Shown in pieces: positions 53,369-62,212 of a stretch of 64,000 bases of DNA (position 1 is the stretch's first letter; each line of letters opens with the position of its first letter). The translations under genes were made by a program, and so were the position numbers. The stretch is taken from assembly GCA_963710205.1 (NCBI GenBank), contig CAVPZG010000006.1, positions 186,001 through 250,000 of the forward strand. The letters are read 5' to 3'. The DNA is from Pacificimonas sp963710205. Lineage in GTDB: Bacteria; Pseudomonadota; Alphaproteobacteria; Sphingomonadales; Sphingomonadaceae. A model generated the notes under the pieces. That model did no database searches. It saw only the letters and a list, made by a program, of their open reading frames with translations, and was not told the DNA's origin.

Positions 53369-54818
53369 ACTGATTTCCAATGATCCCTGCACCGGCGAGG
53401 AGGTGTGGCGCGGTGAGATCGCGGACGCCGACGCCGTCGACCGTGCCGTCGCGACCGCCCGAGAGGCGCAGCCCGCCTGGGAAGCGCGGCCGCTTGCCGA
53501 CCGGCGCGGCGTGCTGCAGCGCTATCAGAACCAGATTCGCGACCGCGGGGATGATCTGGCGCGCATGATCAGCCGCGAGACGGGAAAACCCCATTGGGAA
53601 ACCAAGACCGAAGTCGCGGCTGTCATGTCGAAGGTCGATATTTCGATGACGGCCTATCAGGAACGCACAGGCAATACGGAAAAGGAGGGCGAATTCTTTC
53701 AGCAGGCGTTACGCCACCGCCCGCACGGCGTGCTCGGCGTCCTTGGCCCCTATAATTTCCCCGCGCATCTGCCGAACGGACATATCGTGCCCGGGCTGCT
53801 GGCAGGCAACGCGATGGTGTTCAAGCCAAGCGAGCTGTCACCCGGCGTCGCGGAGATCATGAAGGAATGCTGGATGGCGGCGGGTCTGCCCGACGGCTGT
53901 CTGCAGATCGTGCAGGGCGCCGGTGACACCGGCATCGCACTGGCGGGGCATATGGGGCTGGACGGGCTGCTGTTCACCGGCAGTCAGCGGACCGGCCACG
54001 CCCTGGCGCGGCAATATGCCGATCGGCCGTCCAAAATCCTCGCTCTAGAAATGGGCGGCAACAATCCACTGATCTGCTGGGATGTGAAAGAGGACGACCT
54101 GGAGGCTGCGGCGGCGCTGATCGTCCAGTCGGCATTCCTGTCCGCAGGGCAGCGCTGCACCTGCGCGCGCCGCCTGATCGTGCGCGACAAGGTGCATGAC
54201 GAGATCATGCACTTCCTGAATGAACTGACGGCGGACCTTGTCGTCGGTGCGCCCTTTGACGATCCGCAGCCCTTCATGGGGCCCGTCGTCTCGAACAAGG
54301 CGGCGGACCTGCTGCAGGAACAGTATCTGAGCCTGATCATGTCGGGCGCGAAGGCAATTCGGAAGCTGGAGCGGCCCGATGCCGACAAACCGTTTCTGAC
54401 GCCTGCGATCCTTGACGTGACAGCTGCGAAGGACCGGCCCGACGAGGAAATGTTCGGACCCATCCTGCAGATGATCCGCGTCGACAATTTCGAGGAAGCC
54501 ATTGCCGAGGCGAACAACACCCGCTTTGGCCTTTCAGCGGGTCTGATTTCCGATGATCCCGATCTCTACGCGCAGTTCCGCCGCAGCGCGCGGGCGGGTA
54601 TCGTCAACTGGAACCGGCCCACCAACGGCGCGAGCTCTTCGGCACCCTTCGGCGGAATAGGGGATAGCGGCAACCATCGGCCCAGTGCCTATTATGCTGC
54701 GGATTACTGCGCCTATCCGGTCGCGAGTCTCGAACATGAAAAAATTCGCGGCGATATCACCATGGGCCGAACGTCGCTGGTTCCCAAGGAAAAGCGCCCG
54801 ACGGGCGCTGGCGACTGA
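53355..54818 (+). CDS. astD: Succinylglutamate-semialdehyde dehydrogenase
   Basis: The 487-residue aldehyde dehydrogenase has NAD-binding GPYNFPAHLPNG and FTGSQRTG, catalytic glutamate in ALEMGGNNP near 235 and catalytic cysteine in SAGQRCTCARR near 270. LGPYNFPAHLPNGHIVPGLL is the AstD signature. It oxidises succinylglutamate semialdehyde to succinylglutamate. It starts inside the astA end (14-base overlap). astB and a canonical astE are not in the window, so the pathway must be completed elsewhere. Confidence 0.95.
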   Translation: MSRPELISNDPCTGEEVWRGEIADADAVDRAVATAREAQPAWEARPLADRRGVLQRYQNQIRDRGDDLARMISRETGKPHWETKTEVAAVMSKVDISMTAYQERTGNTEKEGEFFQQALRHRPHGVLGVLGPYNFPAHLPNGHIVPGLLAGNAMVFKPSELSPGVAEIMKECWMAAGLPDGCLQIVQGAGDTGIALAGHMGLDGLLFTGSQRTGHALARQYADRPSKILALEMGGNNPLICWDVKEDDLEAAAALIVQSAFLSAGQRCTCARRLIVRDKVHDEIMHFLNELTADLVVGAPFDDPQPFMGPVVSNKAADLLQEQYLSLIMSGAKAIRKLERPDADKPFLTPAILDVTAAKDRPDEEMFGPILQMIRVDNFEEAIAEANNTRFGLSAGLISDDPDLYAQFRRSARAGIVNWNRPTNGASSSAPFGGIGDSGNHRPSAYYAADYCAYPVASLEHEKIRGDITMGRTSLVPKEKRPTGAGD

Positions 54819-54883
54819 GGCGCTAACAGCCTTCTTTCGTCATTCCGCCGCTGCGGAAATATCGCGAAGGGCTGAAACTGCTG

Positions 54884-55315
54884 TCAGCCGCCTACGCTGG
54901 CAGCGGCGATGCCCGCATCCTGTGTCGCCACTGGCGCTGCGACGATGTCCTTCACCTGCGCACCCTTGTCTACCATGATGGTTTCAGGATCGCCGACAGT
55001 GCTGCGCGCACTGGGGTCACTGCGCCTGATGCCGGCGTCATTGAGCATGAACTGCTCCGCCTTGCTGGCCTCCGGCGGACGCACGCCGGGACCGAAAAGG
55101 GCTTCCATCGCCTGGGTCTGCGTGTCCGATTCGATGGCACGCGGCGCGCCGGGGCGCGGCGGTTGCAGGGCGAAGTCGGGCGGAACGACCAGCGGCGCAT
55201 TGCGGCTGATCGCCATTTCGTCGGGCGCGCCGCGGTCCGCGCCAAAGACGCCGCCGCCATTGCCGCAGGCGCTGAGCAGCAGCGCGGCTCCGCTAAGAAT
55301 GAACAGGTTACGCAT
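54884..55315 (-). CDS. DUF3035 lipoprotein (BamF-like)
   Basis: The 143-residue lipoprotein (MRNLFILSGAALLLSACGN) carries the DUF3035 signature PDEMAISRNAPLVVPPDFALQPPRPGAPR. DUF3035 is found in alphaproteobacteria, and its Caulobacter member BamF is a component of the outer-membrane protein assembly complex. The start at 55315 overlaps the lspA end, so a signal-peptidase-dependent lipoprotein is co-expressed with its own processing enzyme. The longer frame from 55357 lies inside lspA. Confidence 0.85.
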   Translation of the reverse strand: MRNLFILSGAALLLSACGNGGGVFGADRGAPDEMAISRNAPLVVPPDFALQPPRPGAPRAIESDTQTQAMEALFGPGVRPPEASKAEQFMLNDAGIRRSDPSARSTVGDPETIMVDKGAQVKDIVAAPVATQDAGIAAASVGG

Positions 55316-55799
55316 GATCTTCCTCCTTGACGTGCGCGTCGTTGCCGAAAAACGCACGCAATAAAAGCAAACCCACCCCTATCGTAATCGCGGCGTCCGC
55401 GACATTGAAAACGTAGAAGCTCCATTCGCCGACGTAGAAATGCACGAAATCGGCGACATAGCCCAGTCGCACCCGGTCGACGATATTGCCGACCGCGCCG
55501 CCCAGTATCAGGCCCATGGCGGCAAGGTCGGTGGAATCCCGTTCGGAATTGATCCACCAGATAATCGCCCCGGCAATGGCGGCGGTCAGGGCGACCAGCA
55601 GCCAGCGACCCATATCGGCCTCGGCCTGGAACATGCCCATGGCGACGCCGCAATTCTCCACCCAGGTGAGGTTCAAGAAGGGCAGCAAGGGGACGGAGCC
55701 AAGACTTTCCAGCTTCAGGCCGGAGATGATCCACCATTTGGACAGCTGATCGGCAATGAAGACGATAGCGGCGATAATATAGGCATGACGCGCGCTCAT
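55308..55799 (-). CDS. lspA: Lipoprotein signal peptidase
   Basis: The 163-residue membrane aspartic protease has four helices. The conserved D/N-rich sites are ADQLSKWW near residue 16, NLTWVENCGVAMG near 43, GNIVDRVRLGYVADF near 106 (first catalytic Asp) and FNVADAAI near 132 (second). It removes signal peptides from prolipoproteins, of which this window encodes several. ATG 55799 overlaps the ileS stop (ATGA), a classic ileS-lspA arrangement. It also overlaps the BamF-like gene by 8 bases. Confidence 0.96.
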   Translation of the reverse strand: MSARHAYIIAAIVFIADQLSKWWIISGLKLESLGSVPLLPFLNLTWVENCGVAMGMFQAEADMGRWLLVALTAAIAGAIIWWINSERDSTDLAAMGLILGGAVGNIVDRVRLGYVADFVHFYVGEWSFYVFNVADAAITIGVGLLLLRAFFGNDAHVKEEDHA

Positions 55800-58636
55800 T
55801 TGCCGACGACGTCCTGACAGCGGCGGCAAAGCTGCGGTCCCGTGTCCACGTCCGGCGTATGCCGCCAGCAGCGGGCGCATTTTTCGAGTTCCGTCCTGTC
55901 CACCCTTACCCATGCATCGGGATACGTCTCCGCCTGCGCCGCTCCCCCGACGGCGTCGGTGCGGGCATCGACGCGGCTGACAATGGCGAGTTCGGCGAAA
56001 TCCACGCTTTCGACCTTCTCCATGTCCATGATGTCCGACAGCACCAATGCGACATCGGCTTCGTTCGAAGACCGGATGGTCTTTTCGCGCCTTAGCGGCT
56101 CGATGGCCTCGGTCACGACGGCGCGCAGGGTGCGCAGTTTCTCCCATTTTTTGCCAAGATCTTCGTCGATCCATGCGGCATCAACTTCGGGCCAGTCCGA
56201 AAGATGGACGCTGCCGTCATCGGACGGAAAACGCGACTGCCAGACTTCCTCTGCCGTGAAGGCGAGGACGGGCGCGGCGTAGCGCACGAGAGCGTGAAAG
56301 AGGATATCGAGAACGGTGCGGCAGGCGCGCCGCTTTGGATCGTCCGGCGCGTCGCAATAGAGCGAATCCTTGCGGACGTCGAAATAGAAACTCGACAGAT
56401 CGCTGCCACAGAAGCTTTCGAGGGCGACCATGTAGCCGGTATAATCGAACGCCTCGGAACGGGCGCGGAGATCGGCGTCGAGCGCAGCGAGCCTGTGCAA
56501 CACCCAGCGTTCCAGTTCCGGCATGTCGCCGGGCGCGATTTTCTCCGCCCCACTCGAAATCACCGAGCGCGCCGAGGAGGTAGCGGAAGGTGTTGCGCAG
56601 TTTCCGGTAGCGGTCGGCAATGCCCTTGATGATCTCATCGCCGATGCGGTGATCCTCGGTATAGTCCACCGCGGAGACCCACAGGCGGAGAATGTCCGCG
56701 CCCTGTACGTCGATGATGGATTTGGGATCGGTGGTATTGCCGAGCGATTTCGACTGTTTCCGCCCGTCCTTGTCGAGCGTCATGCCATGTGTCAGCAGCG
56801 CCCTGTACGGCGCACGGCCGCGCGTGGCGCAGGATTCGAGCAGCGACGACTGGAACCAGCCGCGATGCTGGTCGGAGCCCTCCAGATAGAGGTCGGCGGG
56901 AGAAGACAGTTCCGGCCATTCGCCCGACTCCAGCACGAAGGCATGCGTCGTACCGCTAGTCGAACCAGACATCGAGAATGTCCTGCACGGGCGCATAGTC
57001 CGCAGCGTCATACTGATCGCCGAGCAGCGCCTGATGGTCAGCGGCGAACCAGGCGTCCGCGCCGCCCTCGCGGACAGCGGCGATGATCCGCTGATTGACG
57101 GCGTCGTCGGTCAGGAAGTCACCGCTTTCCTTATGCACGTAAAGCGTCAGCGGCACGCCCCACGCGCGCTGGCGCGACAGCACCCAGTCGGGACGGCCCT
57201 CAACCATCGATTTCAGGCGCTTGTGTCCGCGTTCGGGAACGAAGCGGGTCTTGTCGATTTCGGCAAGCGCGATGTCGCGGAGGCTGTCGCTCGCCGTCCA
57301 TCCGCACGAACCATTGCGGCGTGCAGCGGTAGATCAGCTTCGCCTTTGAGCGCCAGCTATGCGGATAGCTGTGCTTGTAATCCGCCGTGGCCGACAGCAG
57401 CCCGCCCGCCTCGCGCAGCGCCGTGCAGACGGGGCCGTCGGGAGCGTTGACCTTGTAGACATGGTTACCGCCAACGACAGGCCAGTCCGCCTTGTAAATG
57501 CCGCCCTCGTCCACGGTGAAGATCGGGTCGATGCCATATTTGGCGCACAGCCGGAAATCGTCCTCGCCATGGTCGGGCGCCATGTGGACGAGGCCCGTGC
57601 CCGACTCTGTGGTGACGAAATCGCCGGGGAGAAGCGGGCGGGGTTCGGCGAAGAAGGGGTGGAGGTCGTGCAGCGGGTGGCGGGCGATGGCTCCGGCAAG
57701 GTCAGAGCCTGTGCCACGCCAAACGACCGTGCCTTCCGAACCAGCAGGTGTCTGATCACCTTTGGAACCTGCTTCTCGCCAAGCTAAGCCATGAGCGAGT
57801 TGCTCAGCTACGAGATAGCGAAATCCGTTCCCAGTATCCGTAAGAACATATTCAATGTCTTCACTATAGGCCAAAGCCCGGTTTACCGGGATCGTCCACG
57901 GCGTCGTCGTCCAGATCACCGCGTGCGCACCGACCAGATCCGGCGCATTCGGCGCTTCGATGATCTCGAACGCCACGTCGATCTGCGTGGAGGTCACGTC
58001 CTGATATTCGACCTCCGCTTCGGCAAGCGCGGTCTGCTCGACGGGGGACCACATGACGGGCTTCGCGCCCTGGTAAAGCCTGCCGGAGGCAGCGACCTTC
58101 AGGAACTCCTCGACGATGATGGCTTCGGCGCCATAATCCATGGTCAGATAGGGTTTGTCCCAGGTGCCCATGATGCCGAGGCGCTGGAACTGGTCGGACT
58201 GCACCTTCACCCATTTGGCGGCGAAGTCGCGGCATTGCTGGCGGAATTCGATGGGGTCCACGTCGTTCTTGTCGCGTTTTTTCTTGCGGTACTGCTCCTC
58301 GATCTTCCATTCGATGGGCAGGCCGTGGCAGTCCCAGCCGGGCGTGTAGGGCGCGTCGAACCCGCGCAGGGTCGCCATGCGGACGGTGATGTCCTTCAGG
58401 ATCTTGTTGAGCGCATGGCCGATATGGATGTCGCCATTCGCATAGGGCGGGCCATCATGCAGGATGAAGGTCTCCCGGCCCTTGCGCTGCTCGCGCAGCC
58501 GTTCGTAAAGCTTGGTCTGCGCCCAGCGGTCCAGTATGCCGGGTTCCTTTTGCGCCAGACCCGCTTTCATGGGGAAGTCGGTCTTGGGCAGAAACACGGT
58601 GTCGCGGTAATCGGGGGCGTCTGGCTTTTCGGTCAT
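55796..58636 (-). CDS. ileS: Isoleucine-tRNA ligase, interrupted by three frameshifts
   Basis: The ligase is 945 residues when three surplus bases are removed, a normal length. The N-terminal part (from 58636) has HIGHALN and the CP1 editing region, and its frame fails at about 57285-57300. The second piece continues to DILDVWFD and hits TAG at 56956-56958. The third holds the KMSKS-type GRKQSKSLGN and fails at a GGGG run (56548-56551). The fourth holds the anticodon domain and C-terminal zinc site CARC...CRRC. Each break is a +1. Removing the T after GAC (plus-strand A 56958) restores DVWFDSGTTHAF. Since ileS is essential, this is most likely an assembly or sequencing problem. Confidence 0.92.
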
Positions 58637-58677
58637 AGACGGGCGCGTCTAGCGGGGTGGGCGCGCGGTTGGAACGA

Positions 58678-59607
58678 CTATTTGGAAAGAACCTCGCGCG
58701 CGTCCGCCGCGTCGCGCTGCATTTGCGCCTTTAGCGCGTCCAGCCCATCGAGTTTTCGTTCCTCTCGTAGATAGGCGATCAGTTCGACGTCGATCGTCTT
58801 CCCGTAGAGATCGCCGGACCAGTCGAGGAACCAGCTTTCCAGAAGTTCCAAACGTGGCTCGATCATGGGCCGAATACCGAGATTGGCGACGCCGTTTACG
58901 GTTTCTCCGCCGGGCAGGTGGCCGCGCACGGCATAGACGCCGTATTTCGGGCGCAGATAATCGCCGAGGACCATGTTCGCCGTCGGGGTTCCAAGCGTTC
59001 GGCCCAGTTTCGCGCCATGCTGTACCTCGCCCCTGATGGTAAAGGGGCGGCTGAGCATTCTTGCCGCCTCTTTCGGGTTTCCGGCGACCAGCGCGTCGCG
59101 GATGCGGGTGGAACTGATGCGGCGATTTTCCGCGCCATTGACGGGCGCGACGGTGGCGGCGTCGATACCATAGGCAAGCCCGAGCGATTTCAGGTCCGCG
59201 GCGCTACCGGCGGCGCGCGCGCCAAAGGTGAAATCCTCGCCGGTTACAACGCCCTTCAGGCCGAGCCGCGCAGCGAGGATGTCGCAAACGAAAGCCTCCG
59301 GGCTGAGCGCCGCGAGGTTGCGGTCGAAGGTCAGGACGACCGTGCCGTCAATGCCGTCCGCTTCGAACAGGTCCAGCCGCTGCGTGATGGTCGTCAGCGC
59401 CATCGGCGGTGCGTCAGGCCTGAACAGGCGCACGGGGTGCGGGTCGAAGGTGATGACGAGCGCGGGGCCGCCCTTCGCCTTCGCGCGTGCCCTTGCCTCG
59501 CCGACGACAGCCTGATGTCCGGCATGATAGCCGTCGAAATTGCCGAGCGCGGCGACACCGCCGCGAAGCGTTGCGGGGAAGGGCGCATCGCCCGTGACGC
59601 GGATCAT
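58678..59607 (-). CDS. ribF: Bifunctional riboflavin kinase/FAD synthetase
   Basis: The 309-residue protein has an N-terminal FMN adenylyltransferase domain with ALGNFDGYHAGHQAVV near residue 20 (GxFDGxHxGH motif) and GEDFTFGARAAG near 115. The C-terminal kinase domain has RTLGTPTANMVLGDYLRPKYGVYAV near 205 and a C-terminal LDGLDALKAQ segment. It turns riboflavin into FMN and FAD. It lies between ileS and the M19 peptidase and overlaps the latter's stop by 4 bases. Confidence 0.96.
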   Translation of the reverse strand: MIRVTGDAPFPATLRGGVAALGNFDGYHAGHQAVVGEARARAKAKGGPALVITFDPHPVRLFRPDAPPMALTTITQRLDLFEADGIDGTVVLTFDRNLAALSPEAFVCDILAARLGLKGVVTGEDFTFGARAAGSAADLKSLGLAYGIDAATVAPVNGAENRRISSTRIRDALVAGNPKEAARMLSRPFTIRGEVQHGAKLGRTLGTPTANMVLGDYLRPKYGVYAVRGHLPGGETVNGVANLGIRPMIEPRLELLESWFLDWSGDLYGKTIDVELIAYLREERKLDGLDALKAQMQRDAADAREVLSK

Positions 59608-60827
59608 TGCGGCAGGGTCTGCTGCAACAGCCGGATGACATTGCCGCCCATGGCCGCGCGGATCTCTTCCTCCTTGAAACCCTGATCCATCAGGGCCTGC
59701 GTCATCGCCGCCATGCCGCCCGCGTCGAAACCGGTGGTGACCGCGCCATCGAAATCGCTGCCCAGCGCGACATGCTCAATCCCGACAAGGTCGCGGACGT
59801 GCCGCATGGCGCGCGCGGTCGCCGCCGGGGTGGGGCTGCAGACCGCGCCGTCCCAGAAACCGATGCCGACCACACCGCCCGTTGCCGCGATGCCGCGGAT
59901 TTCGTGGTCGGTGAGGTTGCGGTTGACGTCGCAGACCGCCCGAACGCCGCCATGGGAGGAGATGAGCGGCTTTTCGGCCATGTCGATCAACTCGGCGAGC
60001 GCGGCGTGGGACAGATGCGCGACATCGACCAGCATTCCGGTTGCCTCCATACGCCGCACGGCCTGTCGTCCCAGCGGCGTGAGCCCGCCCTTCGCCTCAC
60101 CGTGCATCGATCCCGCAAGCTCGTTATCGAAGAAATGCGTTAGTCCCGCCATGCGGTAACCGGCGTCGTGCAGCCGGTCGAGATTGGCGATTTCCCCCTC
60201 GATATTGTGCAGCCCCTCAACGGCCAGCATGGCACCCACATGGCGCGGCCCCTTGATGCGGCGTTCAGCCAGCAGTCCTTCCAGATCCGCGCGCGTACGG
60301 ATCAGTTGGAAACCGTCGGGATCCCGCCGCGCCGCGTCCGCCAGTTCCTCAGCATGATAGAGCGAGCGTTGCAGCAGCGAACCCCAGGTGCGCGGCGGCT
60401 GCATCTGCGCGACGACGAGTGGGGTGATATTGTCGCTGTCCGCGCTGTTGGACTCGTAATTCTGGTTTCGCGGCGTCTTCGTGACCGAGCCGAAGACCTG
60501 CAAAGCGACATTGCCGTCTTTCAGCCGCTGAAGATCGACATGGCCGCGCGTGGTGCGCTTGTTGGGATCGCGTTTCCACAGCAGCGTGTCGGCATGCAGG
60601 TCGGCGACGATGAGGTCGTCATGCAGCGCCTGCGCCTGATCGGACACCCGCCAAAGCCCGCTGCCCTCGATGCGGTTCATGGACCGCTCGGTAAGTTCGG
60701 GCGCGAGCCAGAAGAACAGGACGGCGGCAAGTATCACAACGAAGATGCTGATGACCGCGCGGCGATTGACCTTGCGCGCCGGGGAAGGCGATTTCCGCCT
60801 GGGTGCTGGTTTTTTTCGCGCAGCCAT
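59604..60827 (-). CDS. Membrane-anchored dipeptidase (M19, renal dipeptidase family)
   Basis: The 407-residue protein has a basic N-terminus (KKPAPRRKSPSPARK) and one membrane helix near 25-45 (AVISIFVVILAAVLFFWLA). Zinc ligands of the M19 fold follow: DLHADT near residue 75, AVEGLHN (Glu), LTHFFDN, SSHGGV, and LGSDFDGAV near the end. Members cleave dipeptides, including beta-lactam-like bonds in some cases. Here the catalytic domain would face the periplasm. It follows folA on the same strand without a gap. Confidence 0.88.
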   Translation of the reverse strand: MAARKKPAPRRKSPSPARKVNRRAVISIFVVILAAVLFFWLAPELTERSMNRIEGSGLWRVSDQAQALHDDLIVADLHADTLLWKRDPNKRTTRGHVDLQRLKDGNVALQVFGSVTKTPRNQNYESNSADSDNITPLVVAQMQPPRTWGSLLQRSLYHAEELADAARRDPDGFQLIRTRADLEGLLAERRIKGPRHVGAMLAVEGLHNIEGEIANLDRLHDAGYRMAGLTHFFDNELAGSMHGEAKGGLTPLGRQAVRRMEATGMLVDVAHLSHAALAELIDMAEKPLISSHGGVRAVCDVNRNLTDHEIRGIAATGGVVGIGFWDGAVCSPTPAATARAMRHVRDLVGIEHVALGSDFDGAVTTGFDAGGMAAMTQALMDQGFKEEEIRAAMGGNVIRLLQQTLPQ

Positions 60828-61333
60828 CAGGCGCGTTCCAGCGTGACGAAGCTGTAGTCGGGCTGACCGTCCGGGCCATCATGGCGCTCGCGCCTTGTTT
60901 CCCGCCAGCGCGACCGGTCGAAATTCGGAAAGACCGTATCGCCCGTTGGCTCGGCATGGATCTCCGTTAGTTCCAGCCGCGTCGCAGAGGGCAGAGCGAG
61001 CGCATAGATTTCCGCGCCGCCAATGATCATGATCTCGTCCGCGCGCGCCTTTGGATTAAGTCCTGCCTCGGCAATCGCCTCGGCGAGATTTGGAACGACA
61101 TGTGCCCGCTCCCCGGTCCAGTCCTTCTGCCGCGTCATCACGATGTTGTGACGCGCCGGAAGCGCGCCGCCCATGGACTCGAATGTCTTGCGGCCCATGA
61201 TGCACGGCTTGCCCACGGTCAGGCGCTTGAAGTGCTTCAGATCCTCGGAAATATGCCACGGCATCGCGCCGTCCCTGCCGATAACGCCATTATCGGCCAG
61301 CGCCGCGACGATGACAATGTCGGGTCTCGTCAT
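60827..61333 (-). CDS. folA: Dihydrofolate reductase
   Basis: The 168-residue enzyme has DIVIVAALADNGVIGRDGAMPWHISEDLKHFKRLT at the start, MGRKTFESMG near 45 and IIGGAEIYALAL near 103, all DHFR motifs with the conserved Trp and Asp/Glu of the active site. It regenerates tetrahydrofolate oxidised by ThyA, whose gene overlaps its start by 4 bases. thyA-folA is a typical coupled pair. Confidence 0.97.
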   Translation of the reverse strand: MTRPDIVIVAALADNGVIGRDGAMPWHISEDLKHFKRLTVGKPCIMGRKTFESMGGALPARHNIVMTRQKDWTGERAHVVPNLAEAIAEAGLNPKARADEIMIIGGAEIYALALPSATRLELTEIHAEPTGDTVFPNFDRSRWRETRRERHDGPDGQPDYSFVTLERA

Positions 61334-62121
61334 ACCGCAATGGGCGCCTTGATCGTCGGTGCGGGCTCGTAGCCCTCGAGCCGAAAATCCTCATAGCGGA
61401 AATCAAACAGGCTGGCGCGGTCGGCAATGTGCATCGTTGGAAGGTGCCCCGGTGTGCGGGTCAGCTGCAGCCGCGCCTGCTCCTCATGATTCGAATAGAG
61501 ATGCGCATCGCCAAGCGTGTGGACGAAGTCACCGGGCTTGAGGCCCGTCACCTTGGCAATCATCATGGTCAGAAGCGCGTAGCTGGCGATGTTGAAGGGA
61601 ACGCCGAGGAAAATATCTGCACTGCGCTGGTAAAGCTGGCAGCTGAGCCTGCCATCCGCGACATAGAACTGGAACAGGCAGTGGCAGGGCGGCAGCGCCA
61701 TGTCGTCGACCTCTCCGGGGTTCCAGGCACTGACGATCAGGCGGCGGCTGTCGGGATTGGTTTCGATCTGCTCGACGACATTCTTCAGCTGATCGACGAC
61801 GCTCCCATCCACCGTTTCCCAGGCGCGCCACTGCTTGCCGTAAACGGGGCCGAGTTCGCCGTTCTCATCGGCCCATTCATCCCAGATGGAAACGCCGTTT
61901 TCCTTCAGATAGCGGATGTTGGTGTCACCGGCGATGAACCACAACAATTCGTGCACAATGCTTTTCAGGTGCAGCTTCTTGGTGGTGAGAAGGGGAAAGC
62001 CATTGCCGAGATCGAAGCGCATCTGGTGACCGAAGACACTGCGCGTACCCGTCCCCGTGCGGTCGCCGCGCACACTGCCCTGTTCCAGAACGAGGCGCAT
62101 CAGATCGAGATATTGCTGCAT
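61330..62121 (-). CDS. thyA: Thymidylate synthase
   Basis: The 263-residue protein has the catalytic cysteine in LPPCHCLFQFYV near residue 145 and RTGTGTRSVFGHQMRFDL at the start. Folate- and dUMP-binding segments are FNIASYALLTMMIA and GDAHLYSNHEEQ. It makes dTMP from dUMP and methylene-tetrahydrofolate, producing the dihydrofolate that FolA reduces. dut, encoded at 49049, provides its substrate. It is divergent from the glycosyltransferase at 62213. Confidence 0.98.
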   Translation of the reverse strand: MQQYLDLMRLVLEQGSVRGDRTGTGTRSVFGHQMRFDLGNGFPLLTTKKLHLKSIVHELLWFIAGDTNIRYLKENGVSIWDEWADENGELGPVYGKQWRAWETVDGSVVDQLKNVVEQIETNPDSRRLIVSAWNPGEVDDMALPPCHCLFQFYVADGRLSCQLYQRSADIFLGVPFNIASYALLTMMIAKVTGLKPGDFVHTLGDAHLYSNHEEQARLQLTRTPGHLPTMHIADRASLFDFRYEDFRLEGYEPAPTIKAPIAV

Positions 62122-62212
62122 GGCCGGCTACATGCGGCAAGCGGGCGCGGATGTGAAGATGGTGCGTATCTATGTCGTTGCCGAAACGTACATGTTCGAA
62201 TAATGACCCAAT

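Noticed and set aside
54826..54895. Terminator hairpin after astD
   Set aside because: Only patchy pairing between AACAGCC and GGGCTGAA and no T-run; not convincing.
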